A stretch of 48,718 nt of DNA from an uncultured Bacteroidales bacterium. GTDB taxonomy: Bacteria > Bacteroidota > Bacteroidia > Bacteroidales > UBA932. The translations under genes and the position numbers were made by a program. Location of the stretch: NCBI GenBank assembly GCA_944325965.1, contig CALVCB010000007.1:1-48718 (forward strand), in the 5' to 3' direction. Shown here one piece after another: positions 14,689-23,303 of this stretch; position 1 is the first letter of the stretch, and each line of letters opens with the position of its first letter. A model generated the notes under the pieces. It did not search any database. It saw only the letters and a program-made list of their open reading frames with translations, and was not told the DNA's origin.

Positions 14689-15231
14689 ATGGAAAAAGTC
14701 AGATTATTCGACAAGACATTCAGGACTTTCATCCCATATGAAAAGATAATGAATGCCATTGATGACGTTGCAGAAAGAATAAACGGGGACTTCAAAGGAT
14801 GTACGGACATCCCTGTCCTGCTATGTGTGCTGAACGGTTCGATCATGTTCACTGCGGAGCTCATGAAAAGGCTTGAATTCAACTGCGAAGTCGTGTCTAT
14901 AAAGCTCACCTCATACGAAGGGACGAGCAGTACCGGGCGTGTCCGGCAGGCCATGGGGCTGACATCAGACATAAAAGGCAGGCGCGTGATAATAGTCGAA
15001 GACATCGTCGACACCGGGAACACCATTGTGGAGCTCAAGCAGATACTCCAGGACGCAGGAGCCTCGGAAAGCGTTGTATGTACCCTGCTTTTCAAGCCGG
15101 ATTCATACAGGAAAGACTTCCCTCTGGAATATGTCGCCATGCAGATACCGAATGACTTCATCGTAGGTTTCGGCCTGGACTATAACGAGATTGGCAGGAA
15201 TCTCAAAGACATCTACATACTGGACGAATAA
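14689..15231 (+). CDS. hpt: hypoxanthine phosphoribosyltransferase
   Basis: Hpt salvages hypoxanthine and guanine with PRPP, giving IMP and GMP. The 180-residue product shows the PRPP-binding loop VIIVEDIVDTGNTI near residues 101-114, the LLCVLNGSIMF segment near 44, and the flexible-loop SSTGRVRQ. Its length is normal and it is cytoplasmic. It is the first gene of an operon with adk (20-nt gap) and obgE, an order seen in many Bacteroidota. Confidence 0.95.
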   Translation: MEKVRLFDKTFRTFIPYEKIMNAIDDVAERINGDFKGCTDIPVLLCVLNGSIMFTAELMKRLEFNCEVVSIKLTSYEGTSSTGRVRQAMGLTSDIKGRRVIIVEDIVDTGNTIVELKQILQDAGASESVVCTLLFKPDSYRKDFPLEYVAMQIPNDFIVGFGLDYNEIGRNLKDIYILDE

Positions 15232-15251
15232 TCTCCAAAAATTTTTACAAA

Positions 15252-15824
15252 ATGAAATACTACATCCTTTTCGGGCCTCCGGGCGCAGGCAAAGGCACCC
15301 AGGCTACCGCTATGGTAGAAAAGTACAATCTCCACCACATCTCCACCGGGGAGCTCCTCCGCAAGGAAATCGCTGCAGGAAGCGAGCTCGGGCTTAAGGC
15401 AAAGTCACTTATCGATGCCGGCGCCCTCGTACCTGACGAAGTGGTTGAAGGGATGATAGAGTCCGAGTTCAGGAGCATCAAAGACGTTGACGGCTTCCTG
15501 CTGGACGGTTTTCCCCGCACTACACTGCAGGCCGAAGCACTTGACAGGATTCTCGCAAAGAGCTCGGAATCAGTGACTGCCGTAGTCTCCATCATGATCC
15601 CTGACGAAATGATCAAGGAAAGGATCCGCCACAGGGCATCCATTGAGGGAAGGGCAGATGACGCAAAGGAGGAGACTATAGACAACAGGATCAGGACATA
15701 CCATGACAAGACCGAACCTCTCGTAGCATATTACACAGAAAAAGGCAAATACCACGAAATAGACGGTACAGGCACCATCGAGCAGGTAAGGCAGTCCATA
15801 TTCGATACGATGGACAAGTTCTGA
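15252..15824 (+). CDS. adk: adenylate kinase
   Basis: Adk interconverts AMP + ATP and 2 ADP. The 190-residue product has the P-loop GPPGAGKGTQ at the N-terminus, the AMP-binding STGELLRKEI, and FLLDGFPRTTLQAE. The lid region (IRHRASIEGRADD...NRIRTYHDKT) is the short form without zinc cysteines. It is cytoplasmic and co-transcribed with hpt, so purine salvage and nucleotide balance are encoded together. Confidence 0.96.
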   Translation: MKYYILFGPPGAGKGTQATAMVEKYNLHHISTGELLRKEIAAGSELGLKAKSLIDAGALVPDEVVEGMIESEFRSIKDVDGFLLDGFPRTTLQAEALDRILAKSSESVTAVVSIMIPDEMIKERIRHRASIEGRADDAKEETIDNRIRTYHDKTEPLVAYYTEKGKYHEIDGTGTIEQVRQSIFDTMDKF

Positions 15825-15882
15825 CTCCCGTTCCAGGTTTCTTCGCTATTGCAGGCAACTAACTTGAATACAGGAATTTCCA

Positions 15883-16878
15883 ATGGCCGAAAGCAATTTC
15901 ATCGACTATGTGAAGATATTCTGCGCTTCCGGAAACGGGGGCGCAGGTTCTATGCATCTGCGCAGGGAGAAATATGTCCCGAAAGGCGGCCCGGACGGAG
16001 GTGACGGAGGACGCGGAGGACACGTAATACTGAGGGCGAACCCGCAGTTCTGGACCCTGATCCACCTGAAATACCGCAAACACATACGTGCCGAGCATGG
16101 CGGAGCCGGTAGCGGGCAGCTGTGCAAGGGGAAAAACGGGGCGGACATCATCCTTGACGTGCCGCTGGGCACTGTCGCCAAGGATGCAGAGACCGGGGAG
16201 ACCCTTTTCGAACTGATAGAGCCCGGAGAAGAGAGGATCCTGGTCCGGGGTGGACGCGGAGGCCTGGGAAACAACAACTTCAAGTCAGCCACAAACCAGA
16301 CGCCGCGCTATGCCCAGCCCGGAGAACCCGGGACGGAAGGCTGGTTCATCCTTGAGCTCAAGATCCTTGCAGATGTAGGCCTTGTCGGATTCCCGAACGC
16401 CGGAAAGTCAACTCTCCTGTCTACAGTCACGGCCGCCAGGCCAAAAATCGCCGACTACGCATTCACCACGCTTGAGCCAAATCTCGGTATCGTAAGCTAC
16501 AGGGATGACAAGTCATTCGTGATGGCCGACATACCGGGAATTATAGAAGGCGCCCATGAAGGCAAAGGCATAGGGCTGAGGTTCCTGCGCCATATTGAGA
16601 GGAACTCCATCCTGCTGTTCATGGTCCCGGCAGATGCCGACGACATAAGGCAGGGATACGAAATCCTGCTCAACGAGCTTAAGGAATACAACCCGGAACT
16701 TCTGGTGAAGGGCCGCGTGCTGGCCGTCACCAAATCCGACATGCTCGACAGCAAGATGGCCTCGGAAATAGAGCCTGCTCTTCCTGAAGGCATACCACAT
16801 GTATTCATATCATCGATAACAGGAGAGGGAATCCAGCAGCTCAAAGACCTGCTGTGGAAAGTCCTCAACGAAAATTAG
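15883..16878 (+). CDS. obgE: GTPase Obg (CgtA), ribosome-assembly GTPase
   Basis: Obg binds the 50S subunit and links its assembly to GTP and ppGpp levels. The 331-residue product has the Gly-rich Obg fold (about residues 1-158, with [15 protein letters not shown] and [13 protein letters not shown]). The G domain carries [10 protein letters not shown] (G1), the switch [14 protein letters not shown], and TKSD as the G4 motif. There is no C-terminal OCT domain. It is separated from adk by 58 nt and followed after 6 nt by a PAP2 phosphatase. Confidence 0.96.
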   Translation: MAESNFIDYVKIFCASGNGGAGSMHLRREKYVPKGGPDGGDGGRGGHVILRANPQFWTLIHLKYRKHIRAEHGGAGSGQLCKGKNGADIILDVPLGTVAKDAETGETLFELIEPGEERILVRGGRGGLGNNNFKSATNQTPRYAQPGEPGTEGWFILELKILADVGLVGFPNAGKSTLLSTVTAARPKIADYAFTTLEPNLGIVSYRDDKSFVMADIPGIIEGAHEGKGIGLRFLRHIERNSILLFMVPADADDIRQGYEILLNELKEYNPELLVKGRVLAVTKSDMLDSKMASEIEPALPEGIPHVFISSITGEGIQQLKDLLWKVLNEN

Positions 16879-16884
16879 TCCCCT

Positions 16885-17478
16885 ATGAACAGTTTCTGGC
16901 AGGAAATACACCGGTTCGACCAGGAAATCACCCTGTGCATAAACAGTATACATACGGAGTTCACCGATGTGATAATGAAGGTATTCTCCAACATCCAGGT
17001 ATGGATCCCCATGTACGTAATAGTCGTAGTGTTCCTTTTTATGAGGCTCGGATGGAAAAAGGCTCTGATAGTGACAGCTTCCGCAGCCCTCGCCTTCGGG
17101 ATGTGCGACCAGTTCAGCAATTTCATAAAGGACACAGTCGGGAGGGTCCGCCCGTGCAACGATGACTTCATGCTCCAGAACGGGATATGGCTCCTCGAAA
17201 ACCCGAGCAGGAGCTTCGGATTCTTTTCCGCCCATGCCGCGAATTCATTCAGCTTTGCGGTCAGCACCTTTATAGGCTTCCGCAATGACAAAAGGCTGAA
17301 ATACCGAGGATACGCAGCATGGATCTTTTTCTGGGCAAGCTTGGTGAGCGTAAGCCGCATCTTTGTCGGGAAGCACTACTTCGGCGATGTCCTCACGGGA
17401 ATTATTGTCGGGGTCCTGATCGGACTGTTCACCGCATGGCTGGCCAGGGCCATCATACGGAAGCTCAAGCTCTCCTGA
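16885..17478 (+). CDS. PAP2-family membrane phosphatase
   Basis: The 197-residue multi-pass membrane protein carries all three PAP2 motifs: KDTVGRVRP (Kx6RP) near residue 83, FFSAHAAN (the SAH motif) near 113, and SRIFVGKHYFGD (SRx5HxxxD) near 155. The active site faces the periplasm; such enzymes dephosphorylate lipid phosphates such as undecaprenyl pyrophosphate. The exact substrate cannot be told. It is last in the hpt-adk-obgE operon and ends at the strong hairpin at 17488-17543. Confidence 0.9.
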   Translation: MNSFWQEIHRFDQEITLCINSIHTEFTDVIMKVFSNIQVWIPMYVIVVVFLFMRLGWKKALIVTASAALAFGMCDQFSNFIKDTVGRVRPCNDDFMLQNGIWLLENPSRSFGFFSAHAANSFSFAVSTFIGFRNDKRLKYRGYAAWIFFWASLVSVSRIFVGKHYFGDVLTGIIVGVLIGLFTAWLARAIIRKLKLS

Positions 17479-17487
17479 CCATACGAA

Positions 17488-17543
17488 AAATGCAAAAGGG
17501 GCTGTGTCAAAATGAGTTTTTTGATACAGCCCCTTTTGCATTT
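17488..17543. terminator. bidirectional terminator, 25-bp stem
   Basis: Two 25-nt arms (17488-17512 and 17519-17543) pair with a single G-T wobble around a 6-nt loop. The stem centre is GGGGCTGTGTC with A- and T-runs at both ends, so it should stop transcription of the PAP2 gene rightward and of the GH43 gene leftward. The same kind of long, perfect stem is often repeated in Bacteroidales genomes, so it may also be a dispersed palindromic element. Confidence 0.85.
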
Positions 17544-17563
17544 GCATGAAAGGACATTGTCCG

Positions 17564-18727
17564 TCAGTCATTGAATCTCTGCGCCTCGTCAGGTCCGGGA
17601 GTTGCATAGGCAGGGTCTGTCGCCCGGATATAGACATCACCGTCCGGCATTATCCTCAGATCAATAGGGACGATTGTGGTTCCGCACTGGTTGATTGTAT
17701 AAGCATTGTCCGACAGGTCCCGTTCCTGGATACCCTCCTTCGGAATAGGGGGCACGTTCGCATTGGCGAAAGCCGTACACCACCATTTCCCGTCCCTGGT
17801 CTGGAAAAGGTTTCCGTGGCCGAGAAAACGCCCGATAAAACGTCGCGGGCCATATGGGCCTGTAATCTTGTCCGCCGTCGCATAATAAAGGTTATATGAG
17901 CCTCTGCGGCCGTCATCGGTCGACCATCCGGTGCCGAAATAGACATATCTGTCCCCGATTTTAAGGATTCCCGCACCTTCATGTCCCATTGAGGTCATAG
18001 TCTTCTTCAGTGCCTTGCTGTAGCGCTTTCCGGAAGGGACAATGGTGACAGGCTTCCCTGCCCACCCGTCCAGTCCGGCATTGAGCGGAGCGACAGTAGC
18101 GTTCTTAAGGCCTATGGTCCAGATCATCCAGAGCGTACCGTCCTCGAGGTAAAGAGAAGGGTCATGTTTGGCCCCGAGTGTGGAAGGGTCCATCGGTTCA
18201 GTCCACGGGCCTTTCGGCTCCATCTGCCCTACGGGGCCCAACGCGAAATGCGAATTGTGTCCGGGACAATGCACAAGGGCCCAGCGGTCGCCGAGCCAGT
18301 GCAGTTCCGGGGCCCACACCTGGTTTTTCTTTGTCGTATCAACCTGCTTCGGGGAGAATATCTTGCCCCTGTATTCCCAGTCAATCAGGTCTTTGCTGCG
18401 CCACAGGCGGACACCAGGCTCGGAATCGGCATCGACGGCACGCGTCTCGTCATTCGGGGAGATTGTTCCTGTAAGATAGTAATAGTCATCCGGCCCGAGC
18501 ACTATATACGGGTCACGTATCCAGAATGAGGAGATGAGCAGGGCATGGTCATGTGATTTCAGCCCGGCTTCTATCTCTGCGCGGGACATTGGGGTAGAAG
18601 GAGGCGGGACAATGGATTCGCTCAGCCTCGGAGCATGCTTTGGAAGCTTCTGGGCATCTGCAGCATTGATAAACGCACAGGCAGAAAGGCCCAGCAGAAG
18701 CATGCGGATGAAAAGATTGTGTTTCAT
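17564..18727 (-). CDS. glycoside hydrolase family 43 protein, secreted
   Basis: This 387-residue protein has a signal sequence (FIRMLLLGLSACAFINAADAQ) and a five-bladed-propeller GH43 domain. Visible elements are the catalytic-base region SFWIRDPYIVLGPDDYYYL near residue 68, WAPELHW near 140, the HDPSLYLEDGTLWMIW segment, and GHEGAGILKIGDRYVYFGTGW carrying the likely acid Glu. Family members cut arabinose- or xylose-containing plant polysaccharides; the substrate here is not determined. The ATG at 18725-18727 is chosen because it starts the signal sequence (MKHNLFIRM). It stands alone with no SusCD pair or regulator, so it is not in a typical polysaccharide-utilisation locus. Confidence 0.93.
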   Translation of the reverse strand: MKHNLFIRMLLLGLSACAFINAADAQKLPKHAPRLSESIVPPPSTPMSRAEIEAGLKSHDHALLISSFWIRDPYIVLGPDDYYYLTGTISPNDETRAVDADSEPGVRLWRSKDLIDWEYRGKIFSPKQVDTTKKNQVWAPELHWLGDRWALVHCPGHNSHFALGPVGQMEPKGPWTEPMDPSTLGAKHDPSLYLEDGTLWMIWTIGLKNATVAPLNAGLDGWAGKPVTIVPSGKRYSKALKKTMTSMGHEGAGILKIGDRYVYFGTGWSTDDGRRGSYNLYYATADKITGPYGPRRFIGRFLGHGNLFQTRDGKWWCTAFANANVPPIPKEGIQERDLSDNAYTINQCGTTIVPIDLRIMPDGDVYIRATDPAYATPGPDEAQRFND

Positions 18728-18892
18728 TCTGACTTTATTAATTAGTGTTATTTGATTAAGCGAGGCCAAATTTCGCTTAAAATCACCGAAAAAGCAATAT
18801 CTGGATAAAATAAATGGAGCAGGGGCACCCCAAGAGCGGAGGTCGAACTCGTCCGGACTATGCCGAGGCGCAGCGGGATTGTAAACGATGTT

Positions 18893-18930
18893 TAAAATAA
18901 ACCGCCCCGCATGAATATGTGCAGGGCGGT
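18893..18930 (-). terminator. intrinsic terminator of tRNA-Ala
   Basis: On the minus strand ACCGCCCTGCA and TGCGGGGCGGT form an 11-bp stem with one wobble and an 8-nt loop, followed by TTTATTTT. It lies 22 nt beyond the tRNA. Confidence 0.8.
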
Positions 18931-18951
18931 CGTTATTCCATTGATTTACAG

Positions 18952-19025
18952 TGGAGATAGACGGATTCGAACCGACGACCCTCTGCTTGCAAAGCAGATG
19001 CTCTAGCCAACTGAGCTATACCCCC
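18952..19025 (-). tRNA. tRNA-Ala (TGC)
   Basis: The 74-nt cloverleaf has acceptor GGGGGTA/TATCTCC, D arm GCTC..GAGC, anticodon stem TCTGC/GCAGA with loop TTTGCAA (anticodon TGC), and T loop TTCGAAT. CCA is not encoded. The T stem GTCGG/CCGTC has one T-T mismatch. It is outside any rRNA operon and has a long structured leader upstream. Confidence 0.93.
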
Positions 19026-19039
19026 ATTTTTTCGTTTCT

Positions 19040-19250
19040 TTTGACTGATAACTGCGTTATCCTGCGTATCGTCAGTCGGTCATTTACTCTAGTAAACTCC
19101 CTCCCTCCTCACTTGGACGCCTTGTTCTCAATCAAAATAAACTTCAAAACAATATTTCAATAAATGACTTCCATTTCCCCTCACAACCGAAAGGTTGCTC
19201 CGTCAGTCGTCATTTGTCTTCCTTGTAGTGAACAAAAATAAACTTCAAAG
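19040..19250 (-). repeat. two-unit structured repeat in the tRNA-Ala leader
   Basis: Two related units of about 100 nt lie between the predicted promoter and the tRNA. On the minus strand each begins TTTGAAGTTTATTTT (19235-19249 and 19134-19148), continues with ACAAGG....CAA.TGA.GA..GA.GGAG, and contains a small hairpin: CAACC-TTTC-GGTTG in the first, TTTACT-AG-AGTAAA in the second. A segment near ACTGACG recurs as well (19070-19085 and 19201-19215). No gene is supported in this 364-nt gap. Confidence 0.6.
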
Positions 19251-19285
19251 ATCTGTCTTGGTCTGATATCTACAGAAAGACGGAG

Positions 19286-19316
19286 CAAAGGTAGGGATTT
19301 TATTTTATTTTGCAAT
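19286..19316 (-). promoter_or_regulatory. promoter of the tRNA-Ala leader
   Basis: On the minus strand ATTG (19313-19316) and TACCTTTG (19286-19293) are 19 nt apart, one base from the consensus. Transcription would start near 19281, about 255 nt before the tRNA. Confidence 0.6.
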
Positions 19317-19326
19317 ATTTTAATTG

Positions 19327-19334
19327 TATTTTTG
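19327..19334 (+). promoter_or_regulatory. -7 box of dut
   Basis: TATTTTTG matches TAnnTTTG about 55 nt upstream of the dut ATG. An A/T-rich region with TTTTG lies upstream, but at a poor distance. Confidence 0.4.
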
Positions 19335-19389
19335 CGCCCTCCCTAAAAAGGAGATACGGATTCAACTATATATTTGATTATATACCGAC

Positions 19390-19821
19390 ATGAAAATCAA
19401 GATTGTCAACAAATCGGCGTTCCCCCTGCCGGAATATGCGACAGAGCATTCGGCAGGGATGGACCTTAAAGCGGATATCCAGGAACCGGCCGAGCTCGCA
19501 CCACTGCAGAGAATGATGGTACCGACGGGACTCTATATTGCATTGCCGGAAGGGACGGAAGCACAGATAAGGCCACGGAGCGGACTTGCGGCAAGGCATG
19601 GTATCACTGTACTCAATTCCCCGGGGACCATCGATGCCGACTACCGGGGCGAAATCAAGGTCATACTTGTCAACCTTTCGGATACGTCTTTTACCATCAA
19701 TCCGGGGGAAAGAATCGCCCAGATGGTCATAGCCCGCTATGAAAAAGCTGAATGGGAGGAGACAGAAGTCCTCGACAGGACAGACAGAGGAGATGGCGGA
19801 TTCGGCAGCACTGGCAGATAA
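19390..19821 (+). CDS. dut: deoxyuridine 5'-triphosphate nucleotidohydrolase (dUTPase)
   Basis: Dut hydrolyses dUTP to dUMP and pyrophosphate, keeping uracil out of DNA and feeding dTMP synthesis. The 143-residue product shows all five trimeric dUTPase motifs in order: [20 protein letters not shown], the catalytic-Asp motif [19 protein letters not shown], and the C-terminal arm [10 protein letters not shown]. Its length is normal. It is followed by murF after 60 nt, in the same direction. Confidence 0.96.
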   Translation: MKIKIVNKSAFPLPEYATEHSAGMDLKADIQEPAELAPLQRMMVPTGLYIALPEGTEAQIRPRSGLAARHGITVLNSPGTIDADYRGEIKVILVNLSDTSFTINPGERIAQMVIARYEKAEWEETEVLDRTDRGDGGFGSTGR

Positions 19822-19881
19822 TCATGTAATTTACAACACATTATAGCAGCCACACAGACTGGATTCCCGGGAGGCCGCTAC

Positions 19882-21258
19882 ATGCACCTGCACAATTCCG
19901 ATCTTATGATGGATACAGACATAAATCATCTGCATACCCTTTTCATGGGCAGCACTGGAGTAAACACCGACTCGAGAACCATAAAACCCGGCGAAATCTT
20001 CTTCGCGATCAAGGGGGAAAACTTCGACGGGAACGAATATGCCGAAAAGGCGCTTGAAGCAGGGGCGGCGTACGCCATTGTATCAGCCGGATCTGCCGCT
20101 GCAGAATCTGCAGGAAAGGACTCCAGAATCATTCCCGTAGAAGATACACTATATACTCTAAAGGCCCTGGCCCGCACGCACAGATGCCAAATGGCGCCCG
20201 GCGGGAAAAGGCTGCCTGTCATAGGGCTTACGGGGACAAACGGCAAGACCACCACAAAAGAACTCATCAGAGCCGTCCTTGAAAAAAAATACAGGGTCAC
20301 AGCCACACAGGGCAACCTGAACAATGAGATCGGAGTACCTCTCTCCCTGCTGAAAATCACGGATGAGACCCAGATTGCAGTCATAGAAATGGGGGCAAGC
20401 CATCCAGGCGACATAAAAAGCCTCGTAGAGGTATCCATGCCTGACTACGGGCTCATAACCAATGTCGGCAAAGGACATCTGCTCGGGTTCGGAAGCTACG
20501 AAGGGGTCCGGAAGACAAAAGGAGAGCTGTATGACTACATCCGTGACACAGGCGGGAAGATATTCCTGAATGAAGACCTGCCGTACCTGCAGGAAATGGC
20601 ATCCGAGAGAGGAATAGAGGACATCATCCCATACGGGGTCAACTATGACGGTGTCAAGATACTGCCGCCGGATCCGGAAAAGCCGTTCATCAGGATGGAA
20701 ATCCCGGTATCATGTACAGAGACATGTACCCTGGAGACAAATCTCGTAGGCAGATACAATGCAGAAAATATAATGGCCGCAATCTCCGTAGGGAAATACT
20801 TCGGAGTCCCCGTAGCGGAAATCATTGAAGCAATCAGCGGCTATACCCCGTCCAACAACCGCTCCCAGCTGGTTGAAACAGGAAGGAACACACTCATTGT
20901 AGACGCCTACAATGCAAATCCAGTAAGCATGGAAGCCGCTATATCAAACCTCGGGTCAATCCGCTCGGAAAAGAAAGCCGTCATGCTCGGAGACATGCTT
21001 GAACTCGGCCATGAATCCGCTGCGGAACACGAAAAAGTGATCAGGCGCATAGCCGGAATGGGACTTCAGGAGGCATTCCTTGTCGGCCCGGAATTCGGGG
21101 CGGCTCTTGCACATTGCGGGATCCCGGAACACTGCCGTCACTTCAGTACGTCGGACCAGCTTGCAGGGTATCTTGAAGAGAGAGTACTGTCTGGCTATAC
21201 CATACTGATAAAAGGTTCCCGCGGCACACACATGGAAAATGTAATCTCTGCGCTGTAG
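19882..21258 (+). CDS. murF: UDP-MurNAc-tripeptide--D-alanyl-D-alanine ligase
   Basis: MurF adds D-Ala-D-Ala to UDP-MurNAc-tripeptide, the last cytoplasmic step of the peptidoglycan precursor. The 458-residue product has the N-terminal substrate part (VNTDSRTIKPGEIFFAIKGE), the ATP-binding GLTGTNGKTTTKEL near residue 115, the central-domain ligand IEMGASHPGDI, and the C-terminal domain with VDAYNANPVSM and MLGDMLELG. ATGs at 19906 and 19909 are alternative starts, since family members usually begin about 15 residues before TDSR. It is distant from other mur genes in this window. Confidence 0.95.
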   Translation: MHLHNSDLMMDTDINHLHTLFMGSTGVNTDSRTIKPGEIFFAIKGENFDGNEYAEKALEAGAAYAIVSAGSAAAESAGKDSRIIPVEDTLYTLKALARTHRCQMAPGGKRLPVIGLTGTNGKTTTKELIRAVLEKKYRVTATQGNLNNEIGVPLSLLKITDETQIAVIEMGASHPGDIKSLVEVSMPDYGLITNVGKGHLLGFGSYEGVRKTKGELYDYIRDTGGKIFLNEDLPYLQEMASERGIEDIIPYGVNYDGVKILPPDPEKPFIRMEIPVSCTETCTLETNLVGRYNAENIMAAISVGKYFGVPVAEIIEAISGYTPSNNRSQLVETGRNTLIVDAYNANPVSMEAAISNLGSIRSEKKAVMLGDMLELGHESAAEHEKVIRRIAGMGLQEAFLVGPEFGAALAHCGIPEHCRHFSTSDQLAGYLEERVLSGYTILIKGSRGTHMENVISAL

Positions 21259-21299
21259 ATACCGGATACGCCCAGGGACAAAGCTCTCCCATGAAGGGG

Positions 21300-23111
21300 C
21301 TACTGTTTCACAGCGGCGCAGTACAGGTCCATGGAACTGGCAGTATCCACTCTCTCCCATGATTCCCCGTCACGTGAAATCATGACGAGACCTCCTTTCC
21401 CTGTACTTATGAAGACGCCTCTCCCGTACGAGACTCCTGAAAGGCTTACGCCGGAAATGCCGGAAACACTCCAGTCAAGACCGCCTAGGGAATACACTGT
21501 CCTGCCGGAAGTGCCTGTACAGACGTAAGTGCCTCCGCCATAAGCCATGTTGCAGACGTCACTGCAGCCGGTATCTTCCACCAATGACCACTGCACCCCG
21601 TCATCAGAACACATGATGCGCCCCTTGCCCAAGGCGACAAAAGAACCTTTCCCGTATATCAGGCAGGGACAGGGCTGCGGCAGGCCGCCGCAAAGCTGCC
21701 ACTTGTCATCACCATCCAGTGTAAAGAAGTGACCAGCCCTCAGATTTCCTGTGGCGCTCAGGCATCCTGAAGCCAGGAACATGCCGGCCCCGTACGCCAC
21801 ATCCTGAAGGCAATAACCTTCCTGCTCCGTCAATACCCAGGACATGCCGTCAGAGGAAACTGCGGTGTAGCCTGTCACGCGCCTCGGGTATGATCTGGTT
21901 CTGAATCCAACAGCGACATATTTCCCCTCCCCATATGCAAGAGCCTGCCATGCGATATCCCCCATCTCAGCAGTATGCCATGAATCTCCGTCAGAAGAAC
22001 TCGCCAATGTACCACAGTCCCCAGCCATCACGTATTTTCCTCCAGCATAGATTATGTCCTGCCATGCATCCCTGGCTGAATTGACCTGTAACTGTATGAG
22101 TTCCCTTTGTGAATCCGTATACAATATATGCCCTGATTCCCCGCCTGCAATAAAATCTGTTCCCGGAGCGGAGACACTGTCCTTTACCTCCCATACATAG
22201 TCCCCGTAATCATCAGCAAAGTGCAATGTCACCTTCTCATACGTATTCCGTACCACATTGCAGTCCGAAACGGCATCCCTGCCCAGGCAGAACACGAATA
22301 TCTCAGGGACATCTTCCCGGATTACCGTAATTTCAAGGTATGTGCACCGGCCACGTATCTCAGGCGGAAGATTCTCCGGAGTCTTCCGCCTGGAATCTCT
22401 GTTGCCCTGGAAAAATACTCCCTGGCAATTCTCCGGGACATGGACGTAGATGATCCTGCCGTCATTGACGGCACCGAGCTTGTCCTCGGGAACCAGATAC
22501 GCTTCCTCAAGTACAGATGTGGCCTGGCAAGAATCGGCAAAAGGGCAGAATGCAGACGCAATGTTACCTATCCGAATTGACTCCACCCGGAACTTCCCGC
22601 GGTCCGGGACTTCAACCTTCAGGCCCAGCTTAGCCACTAAGGGAGAGAGCTCCATCCCGATACTGAGATGCGTCCCCGTCACAGGAACAGCTGCCGATGC
22701 AGACATGGGGACAGCCGATGACTGCAGAGCATCCATCTCCGCAATACCATATCTGCCCTCCCTGAGCGCCTGTTCATCCACAGGAGGATACATCAGTCCC
22801 ACATTGGCCAATGCATAGATCCTGTACAGCCTGCCTGATTCTATGGATATCCCCACCTTGCCCGCATCCTCGAAATAGGCAGAACATTCAAGTTTTCCGT
22901 TATGGTAGACATAAATATTAATGTCCCTTATCCCGGCATCCCCGGACAGCCATACAGAATCATTATGCCTTACACCAAAGCTAAAATTCACAGAGGCCAT
23001 CTGTCCGGACCCGCCTCCGGCACTTCCCATAATCCTTGCACAGCCGGACAAAGGCAGGATTGCCAGTATCCACAACAGGCAGCACGAGATATTCAATGAA
23101 AGTCTATCCAT
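21300..23111 (-). CDS. lipoprotein: fimbrillin-like N-terminus plus beta-propeller C-terminus
   Basis: The 603-residue product has a lipoprotein signal (LWILAILPLSGC), so it is anchored by its Cys. Residues about 35-300 resemble the Mfa/FimA-associated (DUF4906-like) adhesin subunits of Bacteroidales. Residues about 330-600 hold repeated units of the form YG.GKYV..G.......S.DG..W, six clear ones plus one weaker, which would make a seven-bladed BNR/kelch-like propeller. The ATG at 23109-23111 is chosen because the -7 box TATATTTG lies only 22 nt upstream, ruling out a more distant start. It is probably a surface protein for adhesion or ligand binding; the ligand is unknown. Confidence 0.8.
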   Translation of the reverse strand: MDRLSLNISCCLLWILAILPLSGCARIMGSAGGGSGQMASVNFSFGVRHNDSVWLSGDAGIRDINIYVYHNGKLECSAYFEDAGKVGISIESGRLYRIYALANVGLMYPPVDEQALREGRYGIAEMDALQSSAVPMSASAAVPVTGTHLSIGMELSPLVAKLGLKVEVPDRGKFRVESIRIGNIASAFCPFADSCQATSVLEEAYLVPEDKLGAVNDGRIIYVHVPENCQGVFFQGNRDSRRKTPENLPPEIRGRCTYLEITVIREDVPEIFVFCLGRDAVSDCNVVRNTYEKVTLHFADDYGDYVWEVKDSVSAPGTDFIAGGESGHILYTDSQRELIQLQVNSARDAWQDIIYAGGKYVMAGDCGTLASSSDGDSWHTAEMGDIAWQALAYGEGKYVAVGFRTRSYPRRVTGYTAVSSDGMSWVLTEQEGYCLQDVAYGAGMFLASGCLSATGNLRAGHFFTLDGDDKWQLCGGLPQPCPCLIYGKGSFVALGKGRIMCSDDGVQWSLVEDTGCSDVCNMAYGGGTYVCTGTSGRTVYSLGGLDWSVSGISGVSLSGVSYGRGVFISTGKGGLVMISRDGESWERVDTASSMDLYCAAVKQ

Positions 23112-23132
23112 CTCTTCCAGTTTTACCGGGCA

Positions 23133-23140
23133 CAAATATA
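23133..23140 (-). promoter_or_regulatory. -7 box of the lipoprotein gene
   Basis: TATATTTG on the minus strand fits TAnnTTTG; transcription would start near 23126, 15 nt before the ATG. The -33 region is TTTTCCCG, only a partial match. A polypurine tract lies further upstream (23172-23216). Confidence 0.5.
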
Positions 23141-23229
23141 TCATGCCTTGTATCATTCCCGGGAAAATGTAATGCAGATTTTTCTCTTTCTTTATCTTTT
23201 TTTTCTTTTTTTATGTGATGTCATGCCGG

Positions 23230-23271
23230 ATAAAAGAAAATATGCCGGACTGGTATCATCCAGTCCGGCAT
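23230..23271 (-). terminator. terminator of the acidic small gene
   Basis: A perfect 12-bp stem, ATGCCGGACTGG (23242-23253) and CCAGTCCGGCAT (23260-23271), closes a 6-nt loop. On the minus strand it is followed by ATTTTCTTTTATC, a T-rich tail. It lies 32 nt beyond the stop codon at 23304. Confidence 0.85.
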
Positions 23272-23303
23272 CATCATATCATTTTCCTATGTCTTTATTT
23301 CCT

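Noticed and set aside
18951-19163. Rightward reading frame over tRNA-Ala
   Set aside because: Its first third is the complement of tRNA-Ala and the rest is the repetitive leader; no conserved protein is visible.
21366-21381. parS-like site (TCACGTGAAA)
   Set aside because: It matches only part of the palindromic parS consensus, lies inside the lipoprotein gene and is 12 kb from parAB; probably chance.
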